Below, in pieces: positions 13,307 through 24,827 of a DNA stretch of 64,000 nt. The stretch lies in the NCBI GenBank assembly GCA_947568835.1, contig OX387607.1, forward strand, positions 3,472,001 through 3,536,000, read 5' to 3'. The stretch comes from Protonemura montana. Its lineage: Eukaryota > Arthropoda > Insecta > Plecoptera > Nemouridae. The notes below the pieces were generated by a model that made no database searches, was not told where the DNA came from, and saw only the letters and a list, made by a program, of their open reading frames with translations. The position numbers and the translations under genes are program-made. Each line of letters opens with the position of its first letter. Position 1 is the first letter of the stretch.

Positions 13307-14236
13307 GTAGACTTGAAGCTGGCAGTCCCGGGACCTTCGTAAAAAGATGTTTAGGGTTAATGGAGACACCGCTCAATTCGGAGCAGTATCACTATGCCCC
13401 ATTTGTTTCCTTTTGGTGCCAGTTTAGGTTAAAAACTTCAGATTGCGATAACGCAAATTTTCTGTATGATTTAGCTTCTGCTATCATTACATGAGTCATA
13501 GGTTAATCACGGATCAATTAGTAAGTGCACAGATTATCAAAATTAGCTCTTGAGAATATTCCAGGGTTGGGTCGCTGTCAGATTTTTAGTTATGTCTTAA
13601 GGAAAACTGTCGATGTTGTTCGAATAAGTAATCTTTACCTGAAATTTATCCCCTGGTACCATTACGTCAACAAACCATTCGCTGTCATTACCCTCATCGC
13701 GAAGATCACAGCCTAAATTCTCTTTCACGTTCACATTCAGATTTAATCAATATTACGTCACGAGTCCGACACGGCTGTCAACAAGTTGGCGGGAGTTTCG
13801 AGCCATTTCGAGCGGTCTCGTTTCTTGGGTCTCGTTCTCGCAAAATTATATGCGCCACACCGGGCCAACGAGGGATCACAGTACAATTTTCGATCTATAT
13901 CTTTGTTATTTATTTAATTTTACTAAATGTTTCTGAGGGTCTTTGGCCTTAAAAATGCACTTTTCAATAAAATCATCATACCATGATTTATTGCATCATT
14001 ACTTTTGTTGAATGTCATGCATATTTCCCTCGCATAACAAAAACACATGTAGTTTTGCCATTCCACAATTCTTTACTAACTGTGTGAACATCAAACCGTT
14101 GCTCATCAAAACGCAGTTACCTAACAGAGCCTGTTTACATGGCAAGTCAGCAAATTAATAAAATACACATGCCAAACAAAACAAGGGTCAGTTTATGTTT
14201 TTTCAATGTAAAGCTCGCGATCAGTTTCAAAATATC
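13307..14236. promoter_or_regulatory. Divergent promoter region between HR96 and the GH79-like gene
   Basis: This 0.9 kb gap separates two genes that point away from each other. A CpG-richer block at about 13740-13870 is a plausible HR96 promoter. Two copies of the CRE/ATF-like octamer TTACGTCA lie at 13662-13669 and 13753-13760. No coding exon is seen. The HR96 5'UTR probably starts within this gap. Confidence 0.4.
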
Positions 14237-14345
14237 TATAAGTAGTGTAGAAAGGCATACGAGCTGAAGAGTTCAGAAGGAAGAACCACATCCTGGAACT
14301 ACATTGAAGAAAGAACAAATTAATTAATCGGCTGCATTAGCTAAG
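14237..14345 (+). promoter_or_regulatory. TATA box and 5'UTR exon of the GH79-like gene
   Basis: TATAAG at 14237-14242 lies about 30 bp before a TCAG-type initiator near 14272. The presumed noncoding exon ends at 14345 with the donor AAG|GTAAGA. A matching acceptor, TCCCAG, ends at 14513, ten bases before the ATG. This is inferred from motif spacing only. Confidence 0.45.
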
Positions 14346-14523
14346 GTAAGACCAGGGACATCACCGATCAATAATAAACTATAATTTGTAGTATAATTGG
14401 TTGAATTCATCATCTCATAGATATTAATATACCGACGATAGACTAATTTAGAAATAAAATTCTACATAACTAATATTTTACATTTCTCAAATAACAAACG
14501 CATTCTGTCCCAGCCACCGCATT

Positions 14524-17500
14524 ATGGACGTGCAGGGCTTGATCAGACTGACTCTGCTTGCCGTAACGCTGGGCGTCGGGATGGCCGTCGGGCTAGACCA
14601 CGAGGACACGTCGGTGACGATCAGAACAAAGACGCCAAGCCACTCAGTCAGTGAGAGATTCATCAGCCTCTCCGTGGACCCAACGATTTTACTTCAGAAT
14701 GATTTCAGGTATGGCTTCAAACCAAGATAAAGACATACCAGCGACATGCGATAACGAGATCGTAAGACTGACGACGAATCTTAAATTTGCAGCCCTTCAC
14801 TCGCGAAAATAATCAGCTTCCTGCAAGGACTAAGCCCTGCGTACATCCGAATCGGGGGTCCTGGCACCAACAACTACAACTATTTGAGAGACAAAAGCGA
14901 CAAGAATCAAACAGTCATCACTGGTACGTAACCATCACCGACCCTAGCAACTGGCAAGTGGTTGAGTTTCAACCGTTCGGTACGAGTGTGCATGTGCACC
15001 ACAAAGGAAAGGGCACGGCACCAACGGGCCGTAGAAAAACTGCCCGGAAGTAAGAGGGTGTGCATTTTTGACCCTACTAGCCCAGTTGCTACGATTTGGA
15101 ACGAACCAGGAAAATATCAAAGACCCAATGCCTCCAAAGACGGTAGATTCGTCTTCAAATCGAGCCGGACATCTTCTATGTCTTACATGTTTTTGACTTT
15201 ACAGAAGCGCAATGGGTGATCTTCAACGAGTTCGCTAAGAACAACGGCCTGGAGCCCATCGTCTGCTTGAACGCCCTCGCTCGGTTGGATGGACACTGGG
15301 ACCCTACCAACGCCGTCGAGCTAATCGCTTTCTCGGCCAGGATGAAGTACAAGCTCGGCTGGCAGCTGGGATACGGTGAGAACCTGCCACGATTAGAAAA
15401 GCAAATATTTCGGTAGAAATACATACAATCAACAATCGATTTTTAATGATTCAAAGTTTTTAAGTCTCGCTGATATCGGGTTACTTGAAACCCATTATAG
15501 GGGGAATTATTAACGTGTCTCTTACTTTTGGAGACTTTAGAGTTTATAATTCCTGTGAAGTTTTGAGGAAACTTAATTACCACTCTCCCCCCCCCCCCCC
15601 TTCCAGGGTTACCTCTCAGTGAGCAGGACACTCATCCCATCTAGCCGAAGATACTGATAGTAAAGTCACCGAATCTTCCCTAACGTTCCTGACGTTCAGT
15701 TCCTGACATTTGCCGCATTCCCGTACAGAGCTGCAGTCGACTGGCACCCCGATCAGTGGCGTACAGTTCGGCAAAGACTACTCCAGTTTCCGCAGCATTC
15801 TGCGTACGTTCCCGAGCTACGCTGACGCCACCATCGTGGGACCCGACATGACTCGCTACCAAGAAGCACACGACGTCGACTTTTTAGCGACGCTCTTTGA
15901 CGAGGCCGGCGACGCCGTCTCCTCCGTAATCTGGCATCCGTGAGTCGCCATTTTAAAAAGGCTTTCTCCGCTTGAATAGTTCGGAATGGGGGTACTGTTT
16001 CGTTATCATGAAACTCGTTTTAGATTGTACTGGTCTTTGGTCTCACTTATATATTTTTTAATTAGCAGATGAAACAGATGTCCACAAGAAGAAGACAAGT
16101 AAACTAGCTTTTCTTCCTCCTTCAGCCCATTGGCCACAATAATAGTCATGCGTGCTTCACATTTCTTAACATGGCGAATCGCCTTCGCCTGTATCTTGGC
16201 CAACAAACTCAGATCTCGTGATCTCCTTTCAGCAACGCGCCCGCCGACACTGAAGGCAACTTGCAAACACTCGTCTCGGATATTTACAAGGAGAAGGAAT
16301 TGGTATCAAGACGTCTGGGCGACCTCCTAGCCGGCAAGGACGTGTGGATGGGTGAGAGCAACCATCATCACGCTATCGGCGAGGGTCGGCGATGGGTATA
16401 TACCACGCCAATCGAACCAAGCACTTGTTTTCTGACATTTTGTCTGCATTCCAGCTGAGAGCGAGGCCGAGAGGGACGCGTCCAAGGGGGAATACGCCGA
16501 CGCGCTGTCGTGGGCGTTGAAACTTGGGTCGGCGGCCAGCTTGGGCATCCAAGTGGTGCTCAAGCACCCCGGCATGGTGCACTTCCATCACCCCACGCCG
16601 GTATAAAGATTTCCGCCGGTCAAGATTTCGTTTACAGCTGTTTACAGCTGGCCTATCATTAGATTGACCGTGGAAAATTCGTTGCAATTTATACCAGGAA
16701 AAGTTTTGTAAGACAGATTTGCCCAAATCGGTCTAATCGAAAACAGATGAATAATAAATAATTCGCCATGTGGATTATGCGATATCAGAACATTGCCATG
16801 TCTCTTAAGAGAGACAGTTGCAACATGATTCCTCCTGTCTGTTCCAGGACTACTGGGTCTCGTTCCTGCACAAGTCTCTGGTCGGCCGAGTGGTCCTTGA
16901 GAACCGTATGAACGGCCCCGACAGTAGCGTCCAGTTGTACTCGCACTGCGCACGTACAGAAGGGGGCGTTTCACCGGCTCGGTACGCGTCCGGAGCAATG
17001 GCTCTGTTTGGCGTGAACACGTTGCAGCACAGGGTCAGTCTGGTGCTGCGGACAAGCACGTGGGAAGGGGCGAAACGCCACGGCGACGTCCACCAGTTCA
17101 CCATCACCTCCACAGACATGCAGGAGCCTCTCAAAGCCAAGTAAGAGCACGTTTCAGACTCGATATTATGGCAACACACATGAGATTCCTGTCTATTAGG
17201 AATGGAAATACGTTCAGAGAAGGTAAAGAGTGGGAAGCTCAAAGTTTGGACAAAGGTTTGGAGTCAATTGGTTCGATTTAAAGCAAATTATTTTCCGTTC
17301 AGTTCTCTTCTATCCTGCTACTCTCACCCCCCCCCCCCCCCCCCCCCTCTTTCACATCGCACACTCAAATAAAATAATGATCTTGGAGTCATCACCAAGG
17401 ATCATTAAGAGTCATTGAAAACAGTGACCATGGGGTTATGGTTTTTAGACTCGTGTCTCCTTAATCTAGCCTTGGCACTAGTTTTGACAAAAGCTTTTTC

Positions 17501-20500
17501 TCAAGTGACCAGGGTTACTGACAATCGTTTTTCCATGCTTCCAGAAATGTCGTCCTGAACGGCCACCTCTTGTCCATGGACAAGCTTGGCAACCTGCCGA
17601 CCCTTAGGCCAGAAGTTATCCCCTACGACGGTGACCTCACCCTGAATCTGCCCGGCCAGTCGGTTGTCTTCTGGGTCTTCCCCGATGCAAACGTCACCGC
17701 CTGCCTCGTCCACGACGCCGCCGACGCCATCGGCTCGACTCCCGCCTCGCTGCAAGCGCGCGCACTCGACGACGACGCCGAGAAGGTAGACGCCGTCGAA
17801 GACACTGAAGCCGAGATGAGCGAGGTGCAAGTCGACACAGAAAAATCTTCGGTGGAAACCGACGAAGACACGCCGACAGACGAACAAGTGTCAAACAGCT
17901 TCCAAGGCGTCGGCCGCCTGGACAAGAACAGCACTGTGAACGGGATGCTCCACGACATGCTGGAGTCCGCCAACCCCTTCCCGTTGACCTCGTCAGACGT
18001 CGTCAACGCGAACCACTCCGCAGCCAAGGTCATCACCGACAAGGACTGGGAAGATATCAAAGACAAGTATCTCATCTCCAAGTTCATGTTCGTCCTGAAA
18101 CGTGACCCGAAGACGTTGAGGGATCGCTCAACACCGCTCACCGATCAGGAGATCATCACGGTGTCCAACGACGAGACATTCGGTCAGCGCTTCTCGCGCG
18201 CCCTCGATGACGGTCTCTACACCATACCTGGGTTGGACTTGAAGCTCTATCAGCCGAGCAGTTTCAAGAATCCTTTGCAGGCCATGAAGGAGCCACTGGT
18301 CGAGTCACTTAAGGGTCCGCTGGAGTCGCTGAAGCGTCTGCGCGAGGAGCGCTGGGAGAAGCTGCAGATGAAGAAGCTGATGGACGACGCCGAGGAGGAA
18401 ACGGTGAGGGCGTCGCTCGCCGTCCCCGGGACATTGTTCGTCGCCGAGCGCCAGGTGGAGGCGACGACGCGACGCAACGACGAGTACGTGTACGTCGACG
18501 AGGCCGCGCCTCCAGAGGGAGACTACGACGACGACGAGGGGAAAGTGGGTCAAAAGTTTCCGGCGAACGGCCCTTGGGAGATCTACGAGGGACTCGGCAT
18601 GAAAACGAAGAAGACGAGGAATAAGGACAGGGATTACGGGGAGCTGTGGGCGGCGGAGGGCGTTTCGTCGGACAAAGGGAAGGTCGAGGAGAAAGAGGAG
18701 ACGGAAGTAATCGAGAAGCAAGAGATGACGCAGATGGAAGTCAAAGATGTGGCGCGCAAAGTGGCGAAGGCACATAAGAAGAAAGAGGACAAGAAGCGAG
18801 AAGAAGAAAGTAAAGGCGAAGAGTTAGTGAAACGGAAAGGAAATAGTGAAAAGAAATTTACAGAAGCGGCCGCCAAGGAAGGCGAGATGATTGACTCGAG
18901 CAAAGAAGCCTCGACGAAAGCGACCACCGAACGCCAGGAGGACGTTGAAACCGCCATGATCGAAGACGGAGAGTGGAAAGAAATGCAGGACGACAAGAGA
19001 GCGAAACTACGCCGACGTCGCGACTCACCGACGGACGACGTCGATGACCACAAAGAGTCCGAGCAGCTTTTTGAGGACATTTCCGTCCACTTCGACGACG
19101 AGGACACAACGCAGACTCAGCCGCCGCCACCACAAACCCTGGCCCCGCTCCCGCCCAATGACCACCTCTCGGTGATCAAGAGCCTCACCAGCATCCGCAA
19201 GGACGCTTCCAAGAGGGCGTGGATCGACAGCACGATGAAGGTAAACGCCCAGGACCCCGACACGCACGTAATGAACATCAACGAGTACAACGAGGCGCTA
19301 CGCGCGGCGAACGAGACCGAGAGGCTGATGGCACAGATTGCCGCCAACAGGAGCGACTTGATCGTCGGTGAGGAGTCGCAGGTTGCACACGTCACGCTCG
19401 AGGACCACTTCGACCCCTCGGCGGAAACCACGAAGAGGCCAGAGGACACGAAGCTGTTCGCCAAAGACTTCGGCAAGGAGTTTAGCAAGAAGCTCGAGGG
19501 AAGCGCCTTCATGCGTCGGCTGAAAGCGGACAAGAAGACGTTGACGGCATCGAAAGAGACAGATCAAACAGAAGGCAGCACGTCGGTGGAAGTCACAGAG
19601 ACAACGACGTCGCAGGCAACTACGGTGGGTGACGAAGAGACGGAGACGGCGCCGAAATTAACGACGCGAATGAGTCTTTTCAGCGCCCTTGGTGTGGCCA
19701 AAGCTTCCGGCAAGAAAGAGAAGATGGACGAGGAGTCTATTGGCTGGAAGCTGGACGAAGAGGTAGAGAACCAGTCGACGGCCAATGAACGCAACGTCCG
19801 GGAGAGCAAAGTGGTCGTCATGGAGACGGAAGACATCGACGCGAAGATTGTCGAGGAGGCCGACGTCGGCGCAATCGACAGGAACGTGCGTGAGGGTCGG
19901 GTGATAGCGACCAAGATCTCGCCGGACAAAACGCCGGCCGTCGAGGTCAAGACGATCTACATCCCGCGGCGGGCAAACGATCTGGACCTTGCGCCGTTCA
20001 GGTTGACTGGATTTGCCAAGCTACCGGGGATCGCCGACATGCCGTCGCCGAGGCTGCCGGAAATCCCGAAGTTTGCCGAAATTCCTCCGCTGCCGGCGGG
20101 CGCGGTGGACTTGCCGGAGAAAGTGAGCATCAACCAGCTGGGAGAGAGGTTTGGGGCGACGGCGAGGAAAGCGAAGGAAAATATGGAGGGCGCTGCGAAG
20201 AGGATGAGGGAAATGACCGAAGGAAAACTGACGAATGGGCGAATTTTCCAGGCGCGCAACAACGAGCAGAAACCGATTGCTAATAAAAATACACAGGCAG
20301 ACACGGTTGTAAATGAGTTAAGAAAATTCGAGAAATCTGCTTCCGAGTTTGCCAAATACAATAGGAAAGTACCAGTGGTGCCTGCGGCCGAAACTGCCCA
20401 GAAAGAACCCGTTTCACCGGAAATCTCGGGTGAGATCAAAAGGCTGAGGGAGAGAATTTTCAACATGTTTGACAAAAACAATCCGAAAGAAAGGAAGATG

Positions 20501-22345
20501 TTGCCGAAACTTGCGAAAGAGTTAGCGAACGTCGAGCAAAATCTGAAGAATAAAATCGCGCCACCCCCGAGATTCGAACTGCTACCAAACGCCGCGCCAG
20601 TGTTCCCGAAACTCCGCGAGATGATGGCACGGTCGATGAGCACTATCGCCCCGGCAAGGTTCCCTCTTACAGGACTGCGCAGGACACCTGAGCTGCCGCC
20701 CGCCGCCCCCCTGCCACAACCCTTCAAGAAGTTCTCGCTGACGAAAGTCGAGCCACTGACCACCCCGAAGCCTGCACCCAAGGAGGTCTTGCAGCAACAG
20801 GCCCGATCTTTCGCCTCAGACATAGAAGACTTTGCCGGCAAGGTGTCCAAACAGTTCCAAGAAATCCCCCAGATCGACAAAGTAGTGACGAAGACCAAAG
20901 ATTATATAGGCGATATGACCCAAGAACTGAAGAAGGACGTCAATGAGGTCGCGAACAAGTTTAAAGAAATCCCTGAATCGGTGGGCGAAAAGATCAAAGA
21001 CAACGCACAGATAAACGCGGCCGTATCAAAGACCAAAGAGTTGATTTCCAAGATCGACGAAGACCTCAAAAAATTCCGCTCGGCACCGACACCCGCGAGT
21101 GGCCCTGGACGGGCGAAAGAGGTGCAGAATCAGCTGGATGCGACCGAAGTTGATGTGAAGGACAAACTGGACGGCGTCGTGCGCCGCATGGAGGAGATCA
21201 ACACGAACCTTCGCGACGCTATCGTGCAGCGTAGGCCGAAGAGATCAGTCGGAGGACACTCGGCAAAGTCCAACCTATTAACCAACATTTTGCTAGACGA
21301 GGAAATTTACAACGCCAACTCGCACAACATGAAGAGGAACTTCCGCAAGAGCCTCCGGTACAATTCTTACGACGCCAGCAGCGAGAAGCACATTATCTCT
21401 CGGCGGGATGTGCTTCAAGATGATGCCAAACTCGTCAGCTATCTTATCTTGCACAAACCGATACCGGTTGATAAAGTGAAGAAGCCGATTGTCTATCGGT
21501 ACTCGTCAGAAAGCGATGACGAAGAGACAGAAAGGCTTCGCAATCAGCTGAAGACGATGAAGGAAAACAGGAAGAACGCCATTGACGAGTTGCTGAACGA
21601 AAGTCAGATGCCAAACGATTTTTCATCGTGGGATTCGAAAGGCCAATCTGAGTACAAGCATGGCAAGGAAGATTTTGCACCAACTTACGTGAACGCCTTC
21701 GGTGGAATGTATGACGACGCGTTTTACGACGCAGGCAACTTTGATCTGGAAAGAATGAAACGACAGATTTCTCAAAGGAGCGACAACAAAAACAAGGAGG
21801 TTTATGACGACCACTTGCCGCTCAATGGCGACAGCGACCGCAAATTTGTAGTGAAGCGAGGAATTTACGATAATCGAGTAGACGATGAGTCGGTTGAACG
21901 GCTTCCTGTCATGATCAAACCCAGCTTGGACAAAAGTAACTTAGACAACTTGCATTTTTTTAGTAAGATGGCCATCATGGCAGAACCGAAGACAAAACAT
22001 AGTAACGAGCAGCCAAGAGAAGTTCAACCAAGCCAAAGAGTAGTCAATCCTTTTCTTCGCTGGAACATGAACGTCTTCCCTGAGGAAACTGTTCATGACA
22101 TTACGATGAAAAAAAAGGACGTCGCATTACAGAGTCAGATCGTGCACAGCCTGGGAGTGGACTTCGCTCCGACTTCAGCGTCGCCGTTGAAGTTGAAAGA
22201 GAGTCAGATGGAACGTGGACAGGTCATCGCTATCGTAGATGCGACGGGCGAGGAAAAAAAGGAAACTCGAGGCATTTTCCGGCGGTTTGTCAACCGGCTG
22301 AAGAAATTCTTTGGTGATCCTGAGACCATTCATGTAGAGACGTAG
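14524..22345 (+). CDS. Secreted heparanase-like (GH79) protein fused to a ~1540-residue charged extension
   Basis: Heparanases are secreted or lysosomal GH79 endo-glucuronidases that cut heparan sulfate. Exons are 14524-14708, 14793-14923, 15205-15375, 15729-15939, 16233-16351, 16455-16600, 16848-17140 and 17545-22345, in phase for 2018 residues. Residues 1-23 are a signal peptide. The GH79 core covers about 25-474, with landmarks GLSPAYIRIGG, GLEPIVCLNAL, LGWQLGYE, SVIWHP, DVWMAESE, DYWVSFLHKSLVG and the C-terminal FWVFPDANVTACLV. Glutamates align with the human acid/base (E163) and nucleophile (E274), but neighbouring positions differ: N before E163 is Y, WHHYY is WHPN, and the MRQ..Y region is LKHP. 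Activity is therefore doubtful. From about 475 the single last exon continues for some 1540 residues, rich in Glu, Lys, Asp and Thr. It has helical segments and basic cleavage-like sites such as RRRR (908-911) and RPKRS (1649-1653). The core family is sure; the tail is unrecognised. Confidence 0.85.
15587..15600. repeat. C14 homopolymer in an intron
   Basis: An uninterrupted run of 14 C lies in the third coding intron of the GH79-like gene. It is a simple repeat whose length is prone to sequencing error. Confidence 0.9.
17327..17347. repeat. C21 homopolymer in an intron
   Basis: An uninterrupted run of 21 C lies in the last intron of the GH79-like gene, about 200 bp before the giant exon. 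The minus strand could form a G-quadruplex. Confidence 0.9.
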
Positions 22346-24827
22346 TGGCCCGATCCAGTTATTTATTTGTGTCTGTATATACGTATAGTTATTTATTTGT
22401 GACGCATTGTCCGTTGTTATTTATTATTGCATACTTTGATGTGTCAATACATTTGCGAGATTGTTATTTAAAGTTTTTTTGTATTATTTTATCAAATCTG
22501 GCTGAAAAACACCGAAAGATTCTTGCATTATTTAAACAGTTATATTGGTAATGTATGGTCTTTGGCAATGGCATGCTTCACATAAAATTGCAAAACTGTA
22601 GGTACATGTCCGCTGGCGCTCAACTAGATGCCGCTCATCTCGATTGATTCTTGACTAGCTATAATCTAGAATTCCCTTTCCACCCTGCGTCGGGACTTTG
22701 CATGACTTTTCTCCATTTAATCTTTCCCGAAAGAAAGTGCCTTTGCACATTTTAAAATGTCGATTTGGCTCTTGTCTTCTGTCAAAAGTTTAAAAATTAC
22801 CATGCTGAGTGTTTTGAGCAATGCGGCAGGGGTTGCAAATTTTGAACCTCACAGTTGCGGTGGGTGACACCACGTTTTTCGGCATACAATTTGGTATACA
22901 ATTTTCGCCTTCCTCAAGAACCAGTCTGTGGCTATGACACTGCCACTGTACACCACAACCGTCGTGGATTGTTTATATACTTTTAATTTGAGCAATTGTG
23001 CACCTGTAAACAATCCCTTAATGACCGATCGATTTCTTAATTTACGCGTGACACAATCAAATAACGATGACGTGCGGCGATTGTAGAAGGTAAAAAAAGG
23101 AAATCGGCAAGCTTGCAGAAATCCTGCCGTATATGGCATTACCACCGAGTTGACAATTAAGAATCCGCGAAAAATTTGCAACGACTACCGAACGCGATCA
23201 GCACATTTCACGGAGGATTCTATGGAGTAAGCGTTGTGCAAATTTACGGCTGAAGAATCGCTAGAAGCAATTGAGCTTGTTAGAACGATAGGACTGGAGT
23301 TACTGCTGCTTAGAGTCTGGAGATCTTCGACTAGTGCTACTGAGCGTTGAGCTCGTATCAAGAAAGGTAATTTAAATCGTATAAACACATGTATACTAGT
23401 TATTAAAGCACATATACTTTCTGTTACTGTTCGGTGACTTCTATTGAGAATACCACTTTGGAGACTCTCAAAGTCAAATTTAAATACCGGAAAGTTGAAT
23501 TAAGTTTAGGAACAGTATCGTTGTATATTATTTTTGCAAAATCGGCATCTATTTCTACAAATAGAACCACCACAGTTGAAATTTCCAATTTTATTGGCAA
23601 GAGCAAACGTAAATTTGGATATTTAGGTAACGTCAAAGGGTTTCAAAATTAAAAGTCATCAAGTAAATAGAATTAATTGCGTGAATGCCCTTTCGATGTT
23701 CTGATAGTTTGTATGGTATTTAATTTCACAAAGAAACCTAATCCACGTTTTTCGAAACATTTTCTGGTGTAAAAAAGTCTAAATCTTTTCACTCACCTAT
23801 ACATTTTAATCAATCGTAGACCAGACATTGAATTCTCTTCTTAGCAACACTGAGTGAGAGAAGCGCCAAGTGTGGCAGGTAACATTCTCTCCACACGAAA
23901 GTGACACTAGGAAATAAAACACACATTTGCGTACTTCTTTCTGGTAGTACTGCTAAGACATAATTGGGAGTCCAGTTGACCAAATGACACGCTCGTCTGC
24001 GAGTGGAAGGAGAGGTTGATTTTGATTTTGATTTCTGGGAGATTTGGGAAATCAAACCCGTGTCGAGCATTGGCTGATATCAATTGACATCTCAGCTGCG
24101 ATTCGCTTAATCAGTTCGTTATCAGATACAGGGTACATTTTTAGGACAGTTGCACCTGAGTCAGGCTGATAGTTATTTAAGTACCTAACATACAAGACCT
24201 ATAAAACATGTTTAAATGATAAATTAATTGTAAATAAATACTCTCTGTAGATAATATTAACATCAAACGCACGCGTGGTACTAATTTGGTAAAATACGAT
24301 ACGTTATTTTGAAAAATAACAATGAGCGTGGATTTACACCAAAATTATATTTTGAACTGTGATTATGGCTTGTCTGGAACGTGGAACGAAAAATGTATCT
24401 GCTCTTCATTGACGTTGTTTAATGATTTTAAACGAAAAATTAACGCTCCAGCGTACATGTAGGCCAGTTTATTACAAATACATTGCCTTCATCAACGGCC
24501 TACTCCGAGAATCTAGCCAACAATTGATTTCCAATAACAATTGGACACCAAACAATAGCAACTTCGTGGAGCAATTTGATTGCAATGGATTTACTTTCTT
24601 CTAATTTACCACCGAGTGGGCGCTTCAACAATATCTTGTTATTATTAAAACATTTCGATTCCAGAACAGAGTGAGATTTTAGAGCGGCGAGTATGGCAAA
24701 GATTTGTCAGTCACATTTTAGAATGTGATTTGGTTTCATCTGTGTTGGCGATGGCAGTGCAGTCCCTAGCATTAGTTTGTCTCTTCGTGTTTTCCAGACC
24801 TTATTAGGGCTGATCGAGAGCTGTGCC
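22346..24827. other. Intergenic region between two secreted-protein genes
   Basis: This 2.5 kb stretch is AT-rich. It should hold the 3'UTR of the GH79-like gene and the promoter of the next gene, but no clear AATAAA was found directly after the stop at 22345. Open frames at 22849-23388 on the minus strand show no known family and no splice support. A possible 5'UTR acceptor (TTTTCCAG ending at 24797) precedes the next ATG. Confidence 0.5.

Noticed and set aside
14930-15204. An extra exon encoding a heparanase linker between 14923 and 15205
   Set aside because: The flanking exons join directly in phase, and the resulting TEAQWVIFNEF junction fits insect-type GH79 proteins. The frame in between ends without a usable phase match.
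17623-20898. Long minus-strand open frames of up to 313 codons opposite the GH79 extension
   Set aside because: They are Ser/Arg-rich mirror frames of the GC-rich, Glu/Lys/Asp-rich plus-strand exon. They show no known domains and no splice-site support.
22849-23388. Two minus-strand open frames of 110 and 67 codons in the intergenic region
   Set aside because: No recognised family, no clear splice sites or conserved motifs; length is within chance for AT-moderate DNA.
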